Made by a program: the position numbers and the translations under genes. 64,000 bases of DNA. Origin: CAKOSP01 sp044432745 (lineage in GTDB: Bacteria > Bacillota_I > Bacilli_A > RF39 > UBA660). Shown here in pieces: positions 16,263 through 26,033 of the stretch (positions are counted from its first letter, which is position 1; every line of letters begins with the position of its first letter). The stretch covers positions 32,807 to 96,806 of the forward strand of contig JAWXUH010000005.1 in NCBI GenBank assembly GCA_044432745.1. Reading direction: 5' to 3'. The notes under the pieces were generated by a model. That model did not search any database. It was not told the DNA's origin and worked only from the letters and a program-made list of their open reading frames with translations.

Positions 16263-17834
16263 ATGGATAAAGTACTAGTTCAAGTTAAGAAAAATGTAAT
16301 ACATTTAAGAAGAAGAGTGAAATTAAATGAAGAACAAAAAAATTTATTAAATACTAATATTATTTCTGAAAATGAACTAGTTTTTAGTTATGATTATATA
16401 AGAAAAAATCAAAAAATAATTATTTCTTTTTTAAAGGGTTTATGCAGAAATCAAAATATAGATACTGTTTATATTTATAACACAACTATTACTCTTGAAC
16501 TTTTAACAATTATAAAAGAAATTGAAGACATTGAACATATTGTTATTAAAGATGATTTTCTTATTACGCATCAAATGTGCGAAATTATGAAACAGTCTAA
16601 AAACATTAAAACTATTAGTGCCTACTCTTTACATGATTTCTTAACTGAATATTTAGATCAACACGGAAAATACGTTGAAGTTAGAAAAGAAATTTTTTTA
16701 CTTAGTAATTTTGCAAAAGGAAATGAACTTAATAAATATAGTTCATTGATTTATAAAAAGAATTTAAATTTAACTTTCCCTTTTAACGAAGATGATAAAG
16801 CCGATTTTAAATCCTTTATTCAAACAAATAAATATTTAAATACTATACATATAAACAAGTGTGATAAAAGCAATTTAGAAGATGTTATACAATTAATATT
16901 GCTTCATAAAAAGAAAAATATTCGTATTATTCTTCATGAGAATGTATTTGAAGAATCTCTAGTAAAATATATACAAAGTATCAATTCTGCACATAAAAAA
17001 CGTGATAACGTTTACATCACTGTTTCTTATTCAGATTCTTATCTTAGAAATAACATGTTAGCTCAAACTAATTTAAATATTTTAAAATCTTCTATGCTTT
17101 TGATTCTACTTTTAGTATTTAGTACTTTTAGTTATTATATTTATTCTAATTACAATGATTATAGTACTGATGTTGTTTTGAAAGAAGTTATTGAAGAAGT
17201 ATTATTAAACGTTGATAGTACTGTTGTTCTTGAGAAAATTAAAGTTATTGAAAAAGAAGCTGAAAAAGTTGTAATAAATGATTACATAGTTAATTTACAA
17301 ACGATTAATGAAGATATCTTAGGTTGGATAAATGTACCTGGTACTTACATAGATTATCCTATCGTTCAAGGTACGGATAATGTTTATTATTTAGATTATA
17401 CTATTGAAAATAATTATACTAGAGTTGGTTCTATTTTTATGAATTATAATAACAATATAGATTTTACTGATGATAATACTATTATTTTCGGTCATAACTT
17501 TAGTGGTAGTAGCGTTATGTTTAGTACTTTAAATAACTTAACTACATCGGCGTGGCAAAGCGATCCAAGTAATAGAATTATAAGTGTTGATACTCTTTTT
17601 GAAAATTTAGAATATGAAATTTTTTCTTATTATACAATTCCAGTTACTACTGATTATCTAGTACCAAATTATAGTCATCCTTTTATTAGATATGATTTTT
17701 ATGATATGATCACACAACGTAGCGATTACGATTTTGGAATAACTTTAACTAATGATGATAAAATTATTACATTATCAACGTGTACTGACTCTGGTCCAAA
17801 AAGATTTGTTGTTCATGCAGTATTAAGAGACTAA
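16263..17834 (+). CDS. class B-type sortase with a large N-terminal cytoplasmic domain
   Basis: A 523-aa transpeptidase expected to cleave the NPDTG signal of the divergent neighbour and attach it to peptidoglycan. The catalytic region covers about residues 350-523: LGWINVPGTYIDYPIVQG, catalytic His in TIIFGHNFSG, Cys507 in TLSTCT, and Arg514 in GPKRFVVHA, a SrtB-like arrangement. One membrane segment lies at about 278-298. The first 270 or so residues are predicted cytoplasmic and do not match a known sortase domain. They contain irregular Leu/Ile/Asn-rich segments (such as NIDTVYIYNTTI) that vaguely recall leucine-rich repeats. Typical SrtB proteins are only about 250 aa. Confidence 0.88.
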   Translation: MDKVLVQVKKNVIHLRRRVKLNEEQKNLLNTNIISENELVFSYDYIRKNQKIIISFLKGLCRNQNIDTVYIYNTTITLELLTIIKEIEDIEHIVIKDDFLITHQMCEIMKQSKNIKTISAYSLHDFLTEYLDQHGKYVEVRKEIFLLSNFAKGNELNKYSSLIYKKNLNLTFPFNEDDKADFKSFIQTNKYLNTIHINKCDKSNLEDVIQLILLHKKKNIRIILHENVFEESLVKYIQSINSAHKKRDNVYITVSYSDSYLRNNMLAQTNLNILKSSMLLILLLVFSTFSYYIYSNYNDYSTDVVLKEVIEEVLLNVDSTVVLEKIKVIEKEAEKVVINDYIVNLQTINEDILGWINVPGTYIDYPIVQGTDNVYYLDYTIENNYTRVGSIFMNYNNNIDFTDDNTIIFGHNFSGSSVMFSTLNNLTTSAWQSDPSNRIISVDTLFENLEYEIFSYYTIPVTTDYLVPNYSHPFIRYDFYDMITQRSDYDFGITLTNDDKIITLSTCTDSGPKRFVVHAVLRD

Positions 17835-17851
17835 TTTTTAGTCTTTTTTTT
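17825..17851 (+). terminator. terminator after the sortase gene
   Basis: GACTAA-TTT-TTAGTC (17829-17843) followed by eight T. It overlaps the sortase stop codon. Confidence 0.7.
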
Positions 17852-18244
17852 AGGGAATAATATTCTGTAAAATATTATTATTAATACAACACATACTACT
17901 ATCAAATATTCTACTGCGTAATTCTCAAATTCTACTGTATTACCCTCTATATTAACTAGGTTTTCTATGTTCTCTTCATGGAATGCAGATGATGTTTTTT
18001 CTCTTGTTACAACAAGTATATAACTACTAAATTCATTTTCTCCATATACATTTATTTCTACTTCATTTCTTCCTTCTAATAAAAAATCATTTTGTAGTAT
18101 CTCTACTCTACAATTTGGATTTTCACACTCATAATTTATTAACAACTTTGTTACATCATTTTCGACATTTACTGTATATGTATTTACTAATGAGTCAAAT
18201 TCTAACGTCATTTCTCCATTTATAATTTCTAATTTTTTTAACAT
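17831..18244 (-). CDS. cadherin-like beta-sandwich protein with C-terminal membrane anchor
   Basis: A 137-aa protein. Residues 1-90 fit the cadherin-like beta-sandwich pattern (FDSLVNTYTVNVEND, then VEILQNDFL-EGRNEVEINVYGEN, then YILVVTRE). A linker and a single membrane helix (YLIVVCVVLIIIFYRILF) with a KKKTK tail follow. No signal peptide is seen, so its topology is uncertain. It overlaps the convergent sortase stop by 4 bp. ATG 18244 is preferred over the upstream start at 18307 because of GAGGGAT and because residues before it lie inside the hemW terminator. A surface adhesion role is a guess. Confidence 0.7.
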   Translation of the reverse strand: MLKKLEIINGEMTLEFDSLVNTYTVNVENDVTKLLINYECENPNCRVEILQNDFLLEGRNEVEINVYGENEFSSYILVVTREKTSSAFHEENIENLVNIEGNTVEFENYAVEYLIVVCVVLIIIFYRILFPKKKTKN

Positions 18245-18296
18245 TTTATATCCCTCGTATGATAATATTAATACATTTTGTTTGCAAAAAATGAAA

Positions 18297-18320
18297 AAAA
18301 TTGACACTTAGATCAATTTT
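18297..18320 (-). terminator. terminator after hemW
   Basis: AAAATTGA (18320-18313), an 8-nt loop, TCAATTTT (18304-18297), then TTT on the minus strand. Confidence 0.7.
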
Positions 18321-19393
18321 ATTAATATTTCATTCATTAAATATATTTTTTTAGGATTAATAAAAACATTAGATCCTTCTTTTATTATATTTTTCTTTTT
18401 TATTTGTTCTTCTATTGGATACATTTTTAATAGATCTTCGTCAAATTTATTTTGGAATTCTTCTAAATTAATTCCCATCATTTTTCTAAACCCTAACATT
18501 AACTCGTAATCCATTGTTTCTTTTTTTGATAATAAATTTTCTTCTTTTCTATATTTGCCATTTATGTATTCTGTTAAACTTTTAGTATTTTCATACCTTA
18601 CTCCTTCATAGTAGCCTGCTGCTCCTAATCCAAAGCCATAATACTCACTATTGTTCCAATAAACTGTATTATGTTGACTCTCATAACCTTTCTTAGCAAA
18701 ATTACTTACTTCATAATGATTATAACTGTTATTTTTTAACTTTTTCTTTATTTTTTTATACATATTACTATCAACTACATCTGATATATACTGTGTATTA
18801 TTAAGTTTTAATATAGTATTGTCTTCTATAATCAAACTATACGTACTTATATGTTCAACACCTAATTTTAACATCTGTTTTATGTCTTTTTTTAATATTT
18901 TCATACTCTCAGATGGAAGTGCATACATTAAGTCTACATTTATATTTTCAAATCCATATTTCCTACATAAATCTATTTTGAATTTAGCTTCGCTATAATC
19001 TGAATCTCTTCCTAATAATTCTAAATTCTTTTTATTAAAACTTTGTATCCCTATTGATAATCTGTTTATTTTATTAGCTTTTAAAAATTGTAATAATTCA
19101 TCTCTTATATCAGTTAAATTACATTCAAATGTTATTTCTGCTTCAGAACTTATATTAAAAAGTTCTAAACACGTAAATAACTTTTTTAATTCTCCTATTT
19201 TAAGAGAACTTGGAGTTCCCCCTCCAATATATAATGTGTTTATTTGTTCATGATTATAATATTCTTTAATTTCTTTTTCTAAGGATATTAAATACCTTAA
19301 TACAAAATCTTCCTTATACAACATTTTTGGAAAATCGCAATATGTACATATTTTTGTACAAAAAGGTATATGAACATAAACACTTTTATTCAT
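18308..19393 (-). CDS. hemW: HemW-like radical SAM protein
   Basis: HemW was long called oxygen-independent coproporphyrinogen III oxidase but is a heme chaperone. The 361-aa protein has the radical-SAM cluster Cys12-x3-Cys16-x2-Cys19 (IPFCTKICTYCDF), the SAM-binding LYIGGGTPSSL and the SIGIQSF motif, and a C-terminal HemN-type domain (YYGFGLGAAGY). Its start overlaps the lepA stop by 8 bp. lepA-hemW is a common Bacillota pair. No other heme gene is in the window. Confidence 0.93.
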   Translation of the reverse strand: MNKSVYVHIPFCTKICTYCDFPKMLYKEDFVLRYLISLEKEIKEYYNHEQINTLYIGGGTPSSLKIGELKKLFTCLELFNISSEAEITFECNLTDIRDELLQFLKANKINRLSIGIQSFNKKNLELLGRDSDYSEAKFKIDLCRKYGFENINVDLMYALPSESMKILKKDIKQMLKLGVEHISTYSLIIEDNTILKLNNTQYISDVVDSNMYKKIKKKLKNNSYNHYEVSNFAKKGYESQHNTVYWNNSEYYGFGLGAAGYYEGVRYENTKSLTEYINGKYRKEENLLSKKETMDYELMLGFRKMMGINLEEFQNKFDEDLLKMYPIEEQIKKKNIIKEGSNVFINPKKIYLMNEILIKLI

Positions 19394-21179
19394 TCTTTAG
19401 TACCTCTAAGAATACTTCACTAGGTACCTCTACACTACCAACCATTTTCATTTTCTTTTTACCCTCTTTTTGTTTTTCTAATAATTTTCTTTTTCTTGAT
19501 ATGTCCCCACCATAACATTTTGCAAGTACATTTTTTCTCATAGCACTTATATTTTCTCTTGCTATTACTTTTGATCCTATGCTTGCTTGTATAGGTATTT
19601 GAAACATTTGTCTTGGTATTAATTTTTGTAATTTAGTTGTTATTACTCTACCTTTTTGATATGCTTGATCTTTATGTATTATTACAGAAAGTGCATCAAC
19701 TACTTCCCCATTTAATAATATATCCATTTTTACAAGTGTACTTTCTTTATATCCACATAAATTGTAATCAAAAGAAGCATAACCTTTTGTGTAAGATTTT
19801 AACTTATCATAAAAATCGTATACTATTTCAGACAGTGGTATTTCATAGTGAATATTTACCCTTGATTCATCTATATACTCTGTTGATTTGTAGTTACCTC
19901 TTTTTTCTTGACATAACTCCATAATAGAGCCTATATAGCTCGTTGGTGCTATTATATTAGTATATATGTATGGTTCTAGTATTTTTTCTATATTTACTTT
20001 ATCTGGCATCTTATTTGGAGAATCTACATACGTTAATTTTCCATCAGTTGTGTATACTTCATATATAACACTTGGTGATGTTGCTATTACATTTAGGTCA
20101 AATTCTCTTTCTAGCCTAGATACTATTATATCCATATGAAGCAGTCCTAAAAATCCCATTCTAAAACCAAAACCTAGTGCATCTGATGTCTCTGGTTCAA
20201 AGGTAAGTGATGCATCTGATAATTTTAATTTTTCTAATGCTTCCTTAAGTTCATCATATCTATTTAACTCTGTTGGAAATATTCCCGAGAAAACCATTGG
20301 TTTCATTTCTTTATATCCGTCAAGAGCTTCTTTACTTTCGTTTTGTTTAGTTGTAATTGTATCCCCTACAGATACTTCACTTATGTCTTTTATAGCCGCA
20401 CATACGTATCCAACTGATCCACTTTCAAGTGTTTTAACCGATACATTACTTGGCGTTTTATATCCTAATTCTACTACTATAAATTGACTTTTTTTGTTAA
20501 TAAGTTTTATAGTATCTCCTACATTAATAGAACCTTCTTTTACATTTACTAATAGTACTACACCTTTATATGGATCAAAGTAACTATCAAATATTAATGC
20601 CTTAGTAGGTACTTCATTTTTTATTACTGGTGGCTTAGCTCTTTTTATTACATTTTCTAAAAGTTTTTCTACTCCTTCACCAGTTTTTCCACTTACTAAT
20701 AATATATCTTCTTCTTTAAAACCAAGTACTCTCGTTAATTCTTCCTTTACCTTTGGTATATTTGCATTTGGTAAATCTATCTTATTTATAACAGGTATTA
20801 ATTCTAAATCATTTTCCATTGCTAAATATAAATTAGCTAATGTTTGTGCCTCTATTCCTTGTGCAGCATCAACTACTAAAAGCGCACTATCGCATGCTGC
20901 AAGCGATCTAGATACCTCGTACGTAAAATCAACGTGACCTGGAGTATCTATTAAATTAAGTACGTAATCTTCATTATCATATTTATAATTAAGCCTTACC
21001 GCATTTAACTTGATTGTAATTCCTCTTTCACGTTCTAAATCCATACTATCTAGTAATTGATTTTTCATTTCTCTACTTTCAACTGCATTAGTAATTTCTA
21101 ATATTCTATCTGCAAGCGTACTTTTACCGTGGTCTATGTGCGCTATAATTGAAAAATTCCTATAATTGTTCTGTTTCAT
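19386..21179 (-). CDS. lepA: elongation factor 4 (back-translocase LepA)
   Basis: A translational GTPase that acts on stalled or mis-translocated ribosomes. The 597-aa protein has G1 AHIDHGKST, G2 RERGITIK, G3 DTPGHVDF and G4 NKIDLP. The LepA-specific C-terminal domain follows (GFLGLLHMDI, then AYQKGR and the end KRKLLEKQKEGKKKMK). The length is normal. It is cotranscribed with hemW. The ribosome site is GGAG. Confidence 0.97.
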   Translation of the reverse strand: MKQNNYRNFSIIAHIDHGKSTLADRILEITNAVESREMKNQLLDSMDLERERGITIKLNAVRLNYKYDNEDYVLNLIDTPGHVDFTYEVSRSLAACDSALLVVDAAQGIEAQTLANLYLAMENDLELIPVINKIDLPNANIPKVKEELTRVLGFKEEDILLVSGKTGEGVEKLLENVIKRAKPPVIKNEVPTKALIFDSYFDPYKGVVLLVNVKEGSINVGDTIKLINKKSQFIVVELGYKTPSNVSVKTLESGSVGYVCAAIKDISEVSVGDTITTKQNESKEALDGYKEMKPMVFSGIFPTELNRYDELKEALEKLKLSDASLTFEPETSDALGFGFRMGFLGLLHMDIIVSRLEREFDLNVIATSPSVIYEVYTTDGKLTYVDSPNKMPDKVNIEKILEPYIYTNIIAPTSYIGSIMELCQEKRGNYKSTEYIDESRVNIHYEIPLSEIVYDFYDKLKSYTKGYASFDYNLCGYKESTLVKMDILLNGEVVDALSVIIHKDQAYQKGRVITTKLQKLIPRQMFQIPIQASIGSKVIARENISAMRKNVLAKCYGGDISRKRKLLEKQKEGKKKMKMVGSVEVPSEVFLEVLKNE

Positions 21180-21232
21180 AATTAACTCCGTTTCATATTA
21201 TACTACATATATTGTTTTTTTCATATAAAGTT

Positions 21233-22057
21233 TTATAGTTTGTTTTTTACTTGTTTTAATAAATCTATTTCTTGTTTTTGATTAATTCTATAGTCATAGT
21301 CATCATCGTTTATTTCAGTAACAAAATTTTTATTTATTAATCCATTTTTTATTAATATATTTATGTCTTCCATAAAATTTTCATCTAGTTCATGCGCATT
21401 ACTGTGCGTTTCTTTATTTATATAACCGTCATTATTTCCATTATTGGAAAAATGAAACTGCTTGATATATTTTTGCATATTTCCTACTGCTATATACTCC
21501 TCAAAATATTCTGGATAATTTCTCTTATATATTGCAGCCCTGATTTTTACATGACATGTATCTATACATATTTTTAATTGATCATTATCTATATGCTCAC
21601 ATAATAATATTTCAGTGCATGCATCCTCATTTATAAAGAATGTGTTTTCAAGCAATATAGTTACATTACTTCCTTTTATTAAATCTAGCATTCTTTGAAA
21701 ATAATCAAGTGTCATTATTACATGTTTTTTGTAATCCCAACTTGTATGAAATAATACATTAATATGTACATTAAATTCTCTTGATATTTTCATAAAATAT
21801 TTTAACAAATTATGAAATTTTTCTTCACTTGAAAACATATAAAATTCAATGTCACAAAAAGGTATAGGTGTATGCACCGTTATTTCTTCAAACGTATGTA
21901 TTTCTAGTATTTTTTTTATAGGATCATATGCATTCATCTCTAATGTATTATAATCCATCTCTAGCATTTGAATTTCTATTCCTTTTGCTTCTTTTATATA
22001 CTCATGTAGGTATTCTATACCTTTTAATTTTTCATCTATCTTTGGAAATATTTCCAT
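21233..22057 (-). CDS. TIM-barrel protein, AP-endonuclease-2/xylose-isomerase-like
   Basis: A 274-aa protein of the Xyl-isomerase-like TIM-barrel fold. Likely metal-site residues are spread as in the family: TVHTPIP (His), LFHTSWDY (His), LLENTFF (Glu), CIDTCHVK (Asp/His), KQFHFSNN (His) and a C-terminal VTEIND (Glu). It could be a sugar isomerase/epimerase or an endonuclease IV relative; the sequence does not decide. It lies between dtd and lepA with short gaps. A GGGAG ribosome site precedes the ATG. Confidence 0.75.
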   Translation of the reverse strand: MEIFPKIDEKLKGIEYLHEYIKEAKGIEIQMLEMDYNTLEMNAYDPIKKILEIHTFEEITVHTPIPFCDIEFYMFSSEEKFHNLLKYFMKISREFNVHINVLFHTSWDYKKHVIMTLDYFQRMLDLIKGSNVTILLENTFFINEDACTEILLCEHIDNDQLKICIDTCHVKIRAAIYKRNYPEYFEEYIAVGNMQKYIKQFHFSNNGNNDGYINKETHSNAHELDENFMEDINILIKNGLINKNFVTEINDDDYDYRINQKQEIDLLKQVKNKL

Positions 22058-22087
22058 ATATTTTCTCCCTTATATTCTATATTTTTT

Positions 22088-22522
22088 TTAATTATCTAAA
22101 ATTATTGTAATTGGCCCATCATTTTCAATATTAACAAGCATATCTGCTCCGAATTTTCCTGTTTCTACTTTTAAATTACTTCCTAATTTTTCATTAAAAA
22201 TATTATATAATTTTTCAGCTTCATTTCCATTCATTGCATCAATATATGATGGTCTATTTCCCTTTTTAGCATTACCGTATAACGTAAACTGACTTATAGA
22301 TAATATCTCTTGATTAGTATCTAATATACTTTTATTCATTACTCCGTTTTCATCATCAAAAATTCTTAAATTAATTATTTTTTTTATCATTTTATCTATA
22401 TTTTCTTCATTATCAGTATGAGTGAATCCTACTAATATTACCATACCAGATTTTATTTTTCCTATTATTTTATTATCTACTGATACAGATGATTCTTTAC
22501 TTCTTTGTACTACTACTTTCAT
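22088..22522 (-). CDS. dtd: D-aminoacyl-tRNA deacylase
   Basis: DTD removes D-amino acids (and glycine) mischarged on tRNA, protecting translation. The 144-aa protein begins MKVVVQRSKESSVSV, contains SQFTLYGNAKKGNRPSY (the SQFTL motif) and ends with NDGPITIILDN, the cross-subunit GP motif. Its ATG overlaps the rel stop (ATGA), so the two are translationally coupled, as in many Bacillota. Confidence 0.95.
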   Translation of the reverse strand: MKVVVQRSKESSVSVDNKIIGKIKSGMVILVGFTHTDNEENIDKMIKKIINLRIFDDENGVMNKSILDTNQEILSISQFTLYGNAKKGNRPSYIDAMNGNEAEKLYNIFNEKLGSNLKVETGKFGADMLVNIENDGPITIILDN

Positions 22523-24633
22523 AAATCATTAATATCCTCTGTTGTATTTTTTACTCCGTTTATTCTATTTATTCCATTAATTAAATTTTCTAAACTTTCT
22601 TTATCTTTTATAGATACAGAAATTTCTATTACGTTTTCGTTTATTTTAAATGACTCTAATCTAACTGTTTTTTTAGAACATACTTCAATTAAAGAAGATA
22701 AAAATAAATTTGGTAATTCTGTGAATATATATAAATTTTTACTAAACTGACTACTGTTATCGTAATTCCACTCTACTGGTACTAATTTTTCTTTTTCATC
22801 TACTACGTTTTTACAATTCTTTTTATGTATTGCCACTCCATTAGTTTTTGTGATGTGACCTACTATGTCATCTCCCTTTACAGGCATACAACATTTTGCT
22901 ATATTTACTAATATATCGTTTTGACCATCTACAATGATATCACTTTTGTAATTAATTCTTTCTTTTTTTCTTTTACTTTTATTTATCAATACATCTTCTA
23001 TTTCAGTTTTATCTTGATTAGATAAATTTATTATATATCCTGCTGTATATCGCAGTGATCCTATTGATAAATACAATTCATCCATATCACTTAATTTTAA
23101 ATCTCTTAATATTTTATTTAAATTTTCTAATTTATTAAACTCATCAAAAGTTATCTTTCTTTTTCTAAGTTCTTTTTCTAATATATTTTTTCCTCTATTT
23201 ATATAATCTAATCTTAATTCTTTTGAAAAATACGATTTAATCTTATTTTTTGCCTGAGTAGTTTTTACAATATTTAACCAATCTTTATTTGGTTTACTTG
23301 TTTGACTAGTTTTAATACTTACTATATCTCCATCTTGAAGATTGTAATCAAATGATACCATAGTATCATTTACTATTGCTCCTACAGTCGTATCACCTAC
23401 ATTAGAATGTATTCTATATGCAAAATCTATAGGAGTTGATCCACTTGGTAATTCTACAACATCTCCTTTTGGTGTATATACATATATAATTTTTTTGAAT
23501 ATGTCATTACGTAAATTTTCTTCAAATTCATTGTCTGAATCACTATAACTAGATTCAATTATATTTCTAAACATTTCTAGTTTTTGTTCCATTAAATTTT
23601 GCATTTTACTTGAACTTTTTTCTTTATAAGACCAGTGAGAAGCTATACCTTTTTCAGCTATAGAATCCATTTCATATGTTCTTATTTGTACTTCGTATAC
23701 TTTGTTATTGTCACCTATTACCGATGTATGAAGTGACTGATACATATTTTCTTTTGGGTTAGCTACATAATCTTTAAATCTCTTTTCTACTGGTTCATAT
23801 TTTGAATGTATTAATCCTACTGCTGTGTAACAATCATGTTCTGTTGTTACAAATATTCTTAATGCTAAAATATCATATATATCGTCCCAAGTTCTACCTG
23901 TAGATAGTTTATTATATATACTATATACACTTTTTACCCTTCCTTTTATTTCGAATGTTAAACCACTGTTTTTAAATATTTCTGATAACTCTTTTTTCAT
24001 TATCTCTATATCTTCATTTAATTCTTCTATCGATGCGTTTAACTTCTCAGTTATATCTTCACATACATCTGGTTTTAAATATTGTAAACATAAATTTTCT
24101 AATTCACTTTTTATTTTATTCATACCTAGTCTATGTGCTATTGGTACCATTATATTTAAAGTTTCGTCTGCTTTTCCTTTTTGTTTATATTCTTTTACTG
24201 CGTAGTTTGTTCTCATATTATGTAGTCTATCAGCTAATTTTATATATAGCACTCTTACATCTTCTGCCATTCCTACTAATATTTTTCTTAAATATGCTTT
24301 TGACGATTCACTTGTTCCTAGTAATTCTAGTTTATTTATTTTAGATAATGAATCTATTACTTTTGCTATATCTTCTCCAAAATTTTCTTTTAGATCTTGA
24401 TATGTTGATTCTCCATTATTTATTACTTCATGTAGTAATGCTGCTATTATTACGTCTTCACTTACTCCCATATCCATTAATATGTTAGCAACTTCAATTG
24501 GATGAGTTATATAATCATCTCCACTTAGTCTCTTTTTTCCTAAATGTTCTTTCTTAGCATACAAATATGCTTTTTCTACATTTTCATAATTATATTTTTC
24601 TTTTATTTTTTCTTCGATATCTTTAAAAACCAT
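22519..24633 (-). CDS. rel: RelA/SpoT-type (p)ppGpp synthetase, hydrolase site degenerate
   Basis: Long Rel-type enzyme of the stringent response, 704 aa. Residues 1-190 are the HD hydrolase domain. THPIEVA and KLADRLHNMRT are kept, but the HD motif reads H68-E69 and the next ED pair reads N72-N73 (LLHEVINNGES). The synthetase domain looks intact: GRVKSVYSIYNKL, YDILALRIFV, RFKDYVANPK and EVQIRT. TGS (YVYTPKGDVVELPSGSTPID) and a C-terminal ACT-like domain follow. So it should make (p)ppGpp but probably not degrade it. Coupled to dtd. Confidence 0.93.
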   Translation of the reverse strand: MVFKDIEEKIKEKYNYENVEKAYLYAKKEHLGKKRLSGDDYITHPIEVANILMDMGVSEDVIIAALLHEVINNGESTYQDLKENFGEDIAKVIDSLSKINKLELLGTSESSKAYLRKILVGMAEDVRVLYIKLADRLHNMRTNYAVKEYKQKGKADETLNIMVPIAHRLGMNKIKSELENLCLQYLKPDVCEDITEKLNASIEELNEDIEIMKKELSEIFKNSGLTFEIKGRVKSVYSIYNKLSTGRTWDDIYDILALRIFVTTEHDCYTAVGLIHSKYEPVEKRFKDYVANPKENMYQSLHTSVIGDNNKVYEVQIRTYEMDSIAEKGIASHWSYKEKSSSKMQNLMEQKLEMFRNIIESSYSDSDNEFEENLRNDIFKKIIYVYTPKGDVVELPSGSTPIDFAYRIHSNVGDTTVGAIVNDTMVSFDYNLQDGDIVSIKTSQTSKPNKDWLNIVKTTQAKNKIKSYFSKELRLDYINRGKNILEKELRKRKITFDEFNKLENLNKILRDLKLSDMDELYLSIGSLRYTAGYIINLSNQDKTEIEDVLINKSKRKKERINYKSDIIVDGQNDILVNIAKCCMPVKGDDIVGHITKTNGVAIHKKNCKNVVDEKEKLVPVEWNYDNSSQFSKNLYIFTELPNLFLSSLIEVCSKKTVRLESFKINENVIEISVSIKDKESLENLINGINRINGVKNTTEDINDL

Positions 24634-24734
24634 GTTGTCACCTCTCCTATTTTCTGTTTTTACTTATATGTTTTTTAATTACTACATATATTTATTATAT
24701 AACAATTTTTGGTTTTTTTAAAGGAGGTTAAATT

Positions 24735-26030
24735 ATTAAGAAAAATATTTTTTTTAAATCTACAATAATTTTATTAATAGGCGGTTTTATTACTAGAGCA
24801 CTTGGTTTTATTATTCGCATATACTATACTAGAGTAATCGGTGAAGTTGGAATAAATTTACTTTCTATTGTTATGCCTACATATTCTATGCTTATGACAC
24901 TTGCTACCTTCATGCTTCCACTTACTATATCTAAACTTGTTGCAGAGCAAAAAAAACGAAGTATTAGCATTATGCAAAATGCAGGTTTTGTTATTTTTTT
25001 TATTAATCTAGTTGTTATCTTTTTTATGATACTTAGTAGCGATTATATAGCCTCTACTCTTCTTAATGAACCTAACTGTAAATACATTTTAATTGCTATG
25101 AGTTTAACTCTACCATTTATTTCTCTATCATCTATTATAAAAGGATATTTCTTAGGTAAACAACGAACTATGCCTTATATGATATCTAATGTATTAGAAC
25201 AACTTCTAAGATTAATTGTAATACTTTTTATGCTTCCTATTTTAATTAAATTTAGTCCCCTTCACGCTGTTGTTGGTCTTATGCTTTTAACTATAATTTC
25301 AGAGTCATTTAGCGTCTTTATTTTTATGTTTTTTCTTCCTAAGAACGTAATTATTAAGAAAGAAGATTTGAAATACGACAAGGGAATTTATTCTGATATT
25401 TTAGATTTATCTATACCATCAGTTTCCGGTAGAATTGTTGGCAATATAGGTTATTTCTTAGAACCTGTTATTTTGACAAATTTTTTGATTTTTTCGGGTT
25501 ATACTTCTACTTATGTAATTACTGAGTATGCAGCATTTAATGCATATGCTATACCAATTCTTACTATGCCTGCATTTTTTATTCAAGCTCTTAGTCAAAC
25601 TCTTATACCAGAGATTAGTAAATACAACGGCATTAATAATAAAATTATGATAAAAAAAAGAATATATCAAGTTCTTAGTATTACTTTTATTCTTGGATGT
25701 TTGTTTTCTATTTTTATTTTGATATTTAACGAAAAAATTCTTTTAATATTATATAATACTTCTAAAGGATCTAATTATATTAAATGTCTTGCACCTGTAT
25801 TTTCTATATTTTATTTAGAAGGTATTTTCTATGCCATTTTTCAAGCTATTGATAAAGCTAAGTTAGCTTTCAAGATTTCTTTAAAAGGAGTTATTATGAA
25901 AATTGTTATTTTATCTTTTTTATCATTAATAAAAATTGGTATGTATTCTTTGGTGATTGCTCAAATTATTAATATACTATATATAATAACAATTTGCTTT
26001 GTTACTCTAAAAAAAGAAAGTGTTATTTAA
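24735..26030 (+). CDS. SpoVB/MurJ-like lipid flippase, apparent AUU start
   Basis: A polytopic protein of the polysaccharide-export/MATE-like flippase group, close to stage V sporulation protein B. Such proteins export lipid-linked precursors for spore cortex or wall. The reading frame is open well upstream of the first ATG (24873). That extra part encodes the conserved first helix (GGFITRALGFIIRIYYTRVIG). A strong AAAGGAGG lies at 24720-24727, but only ATT codons lie at the right distance: 24735 with a 7-nt spacer, 24732 with 4. No ATG, GTG or TTG occurs there. I therefore call ATT 24735 the start (431 aa). It is divergent from rel. Confidence 0.8.
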   Translation: MKKNIFFKSTIILLIGGFITRALGFIIRIYYTRVIGEVGINLLSIVMPTYSMLMTLATFMLPLTISKLVAEQKKRSISIMQNAGFVIFFINLVVIFFMILSSDYIASTLLNEPNCKYILIAMSLTLPFISLSSIIKGYFLGKQRTMPYMISNVLEQLLRLIVILFMLPILIKFSPLHAVVGLMLLTIISESFSVFIFMFFLPKNVIIKKEDLKYDKGIYSDILDLSIPSVSGRIVGNIGYFLEPVILTNFLIFSGYTSTYVITEYAAFNAYAIPILTMPAFFIQALSQTLIPEISKYNGINNKIMIKKRIYQVLSITFILGCLFSIFILIFNEKILLILYNTSKGSNYIKCLAPVFSIFYLEGIFYAIFQAIDKAKLAFKISLKGVIMKIVILSFLSLIKIGMYSLVIAQIINILYIITICFVTLKKESVI

Positions 26031-26033
26031 TAG

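Noticed and set aside
18252..18287. TTGCAA, 17 bp, TATCAT as the promoter of the cadherin-like gene
   Set aside because: Transcription would begin within the ribosome site, leaving no room for a usable leader.
24873..26030. ATG at 24873 as the start of the SpoVB-like gene
   Set aside because: It would remove the conserved first membrane helix, and no ribosome site precedes it, while AAAGGAGG and open frame lie upstream.
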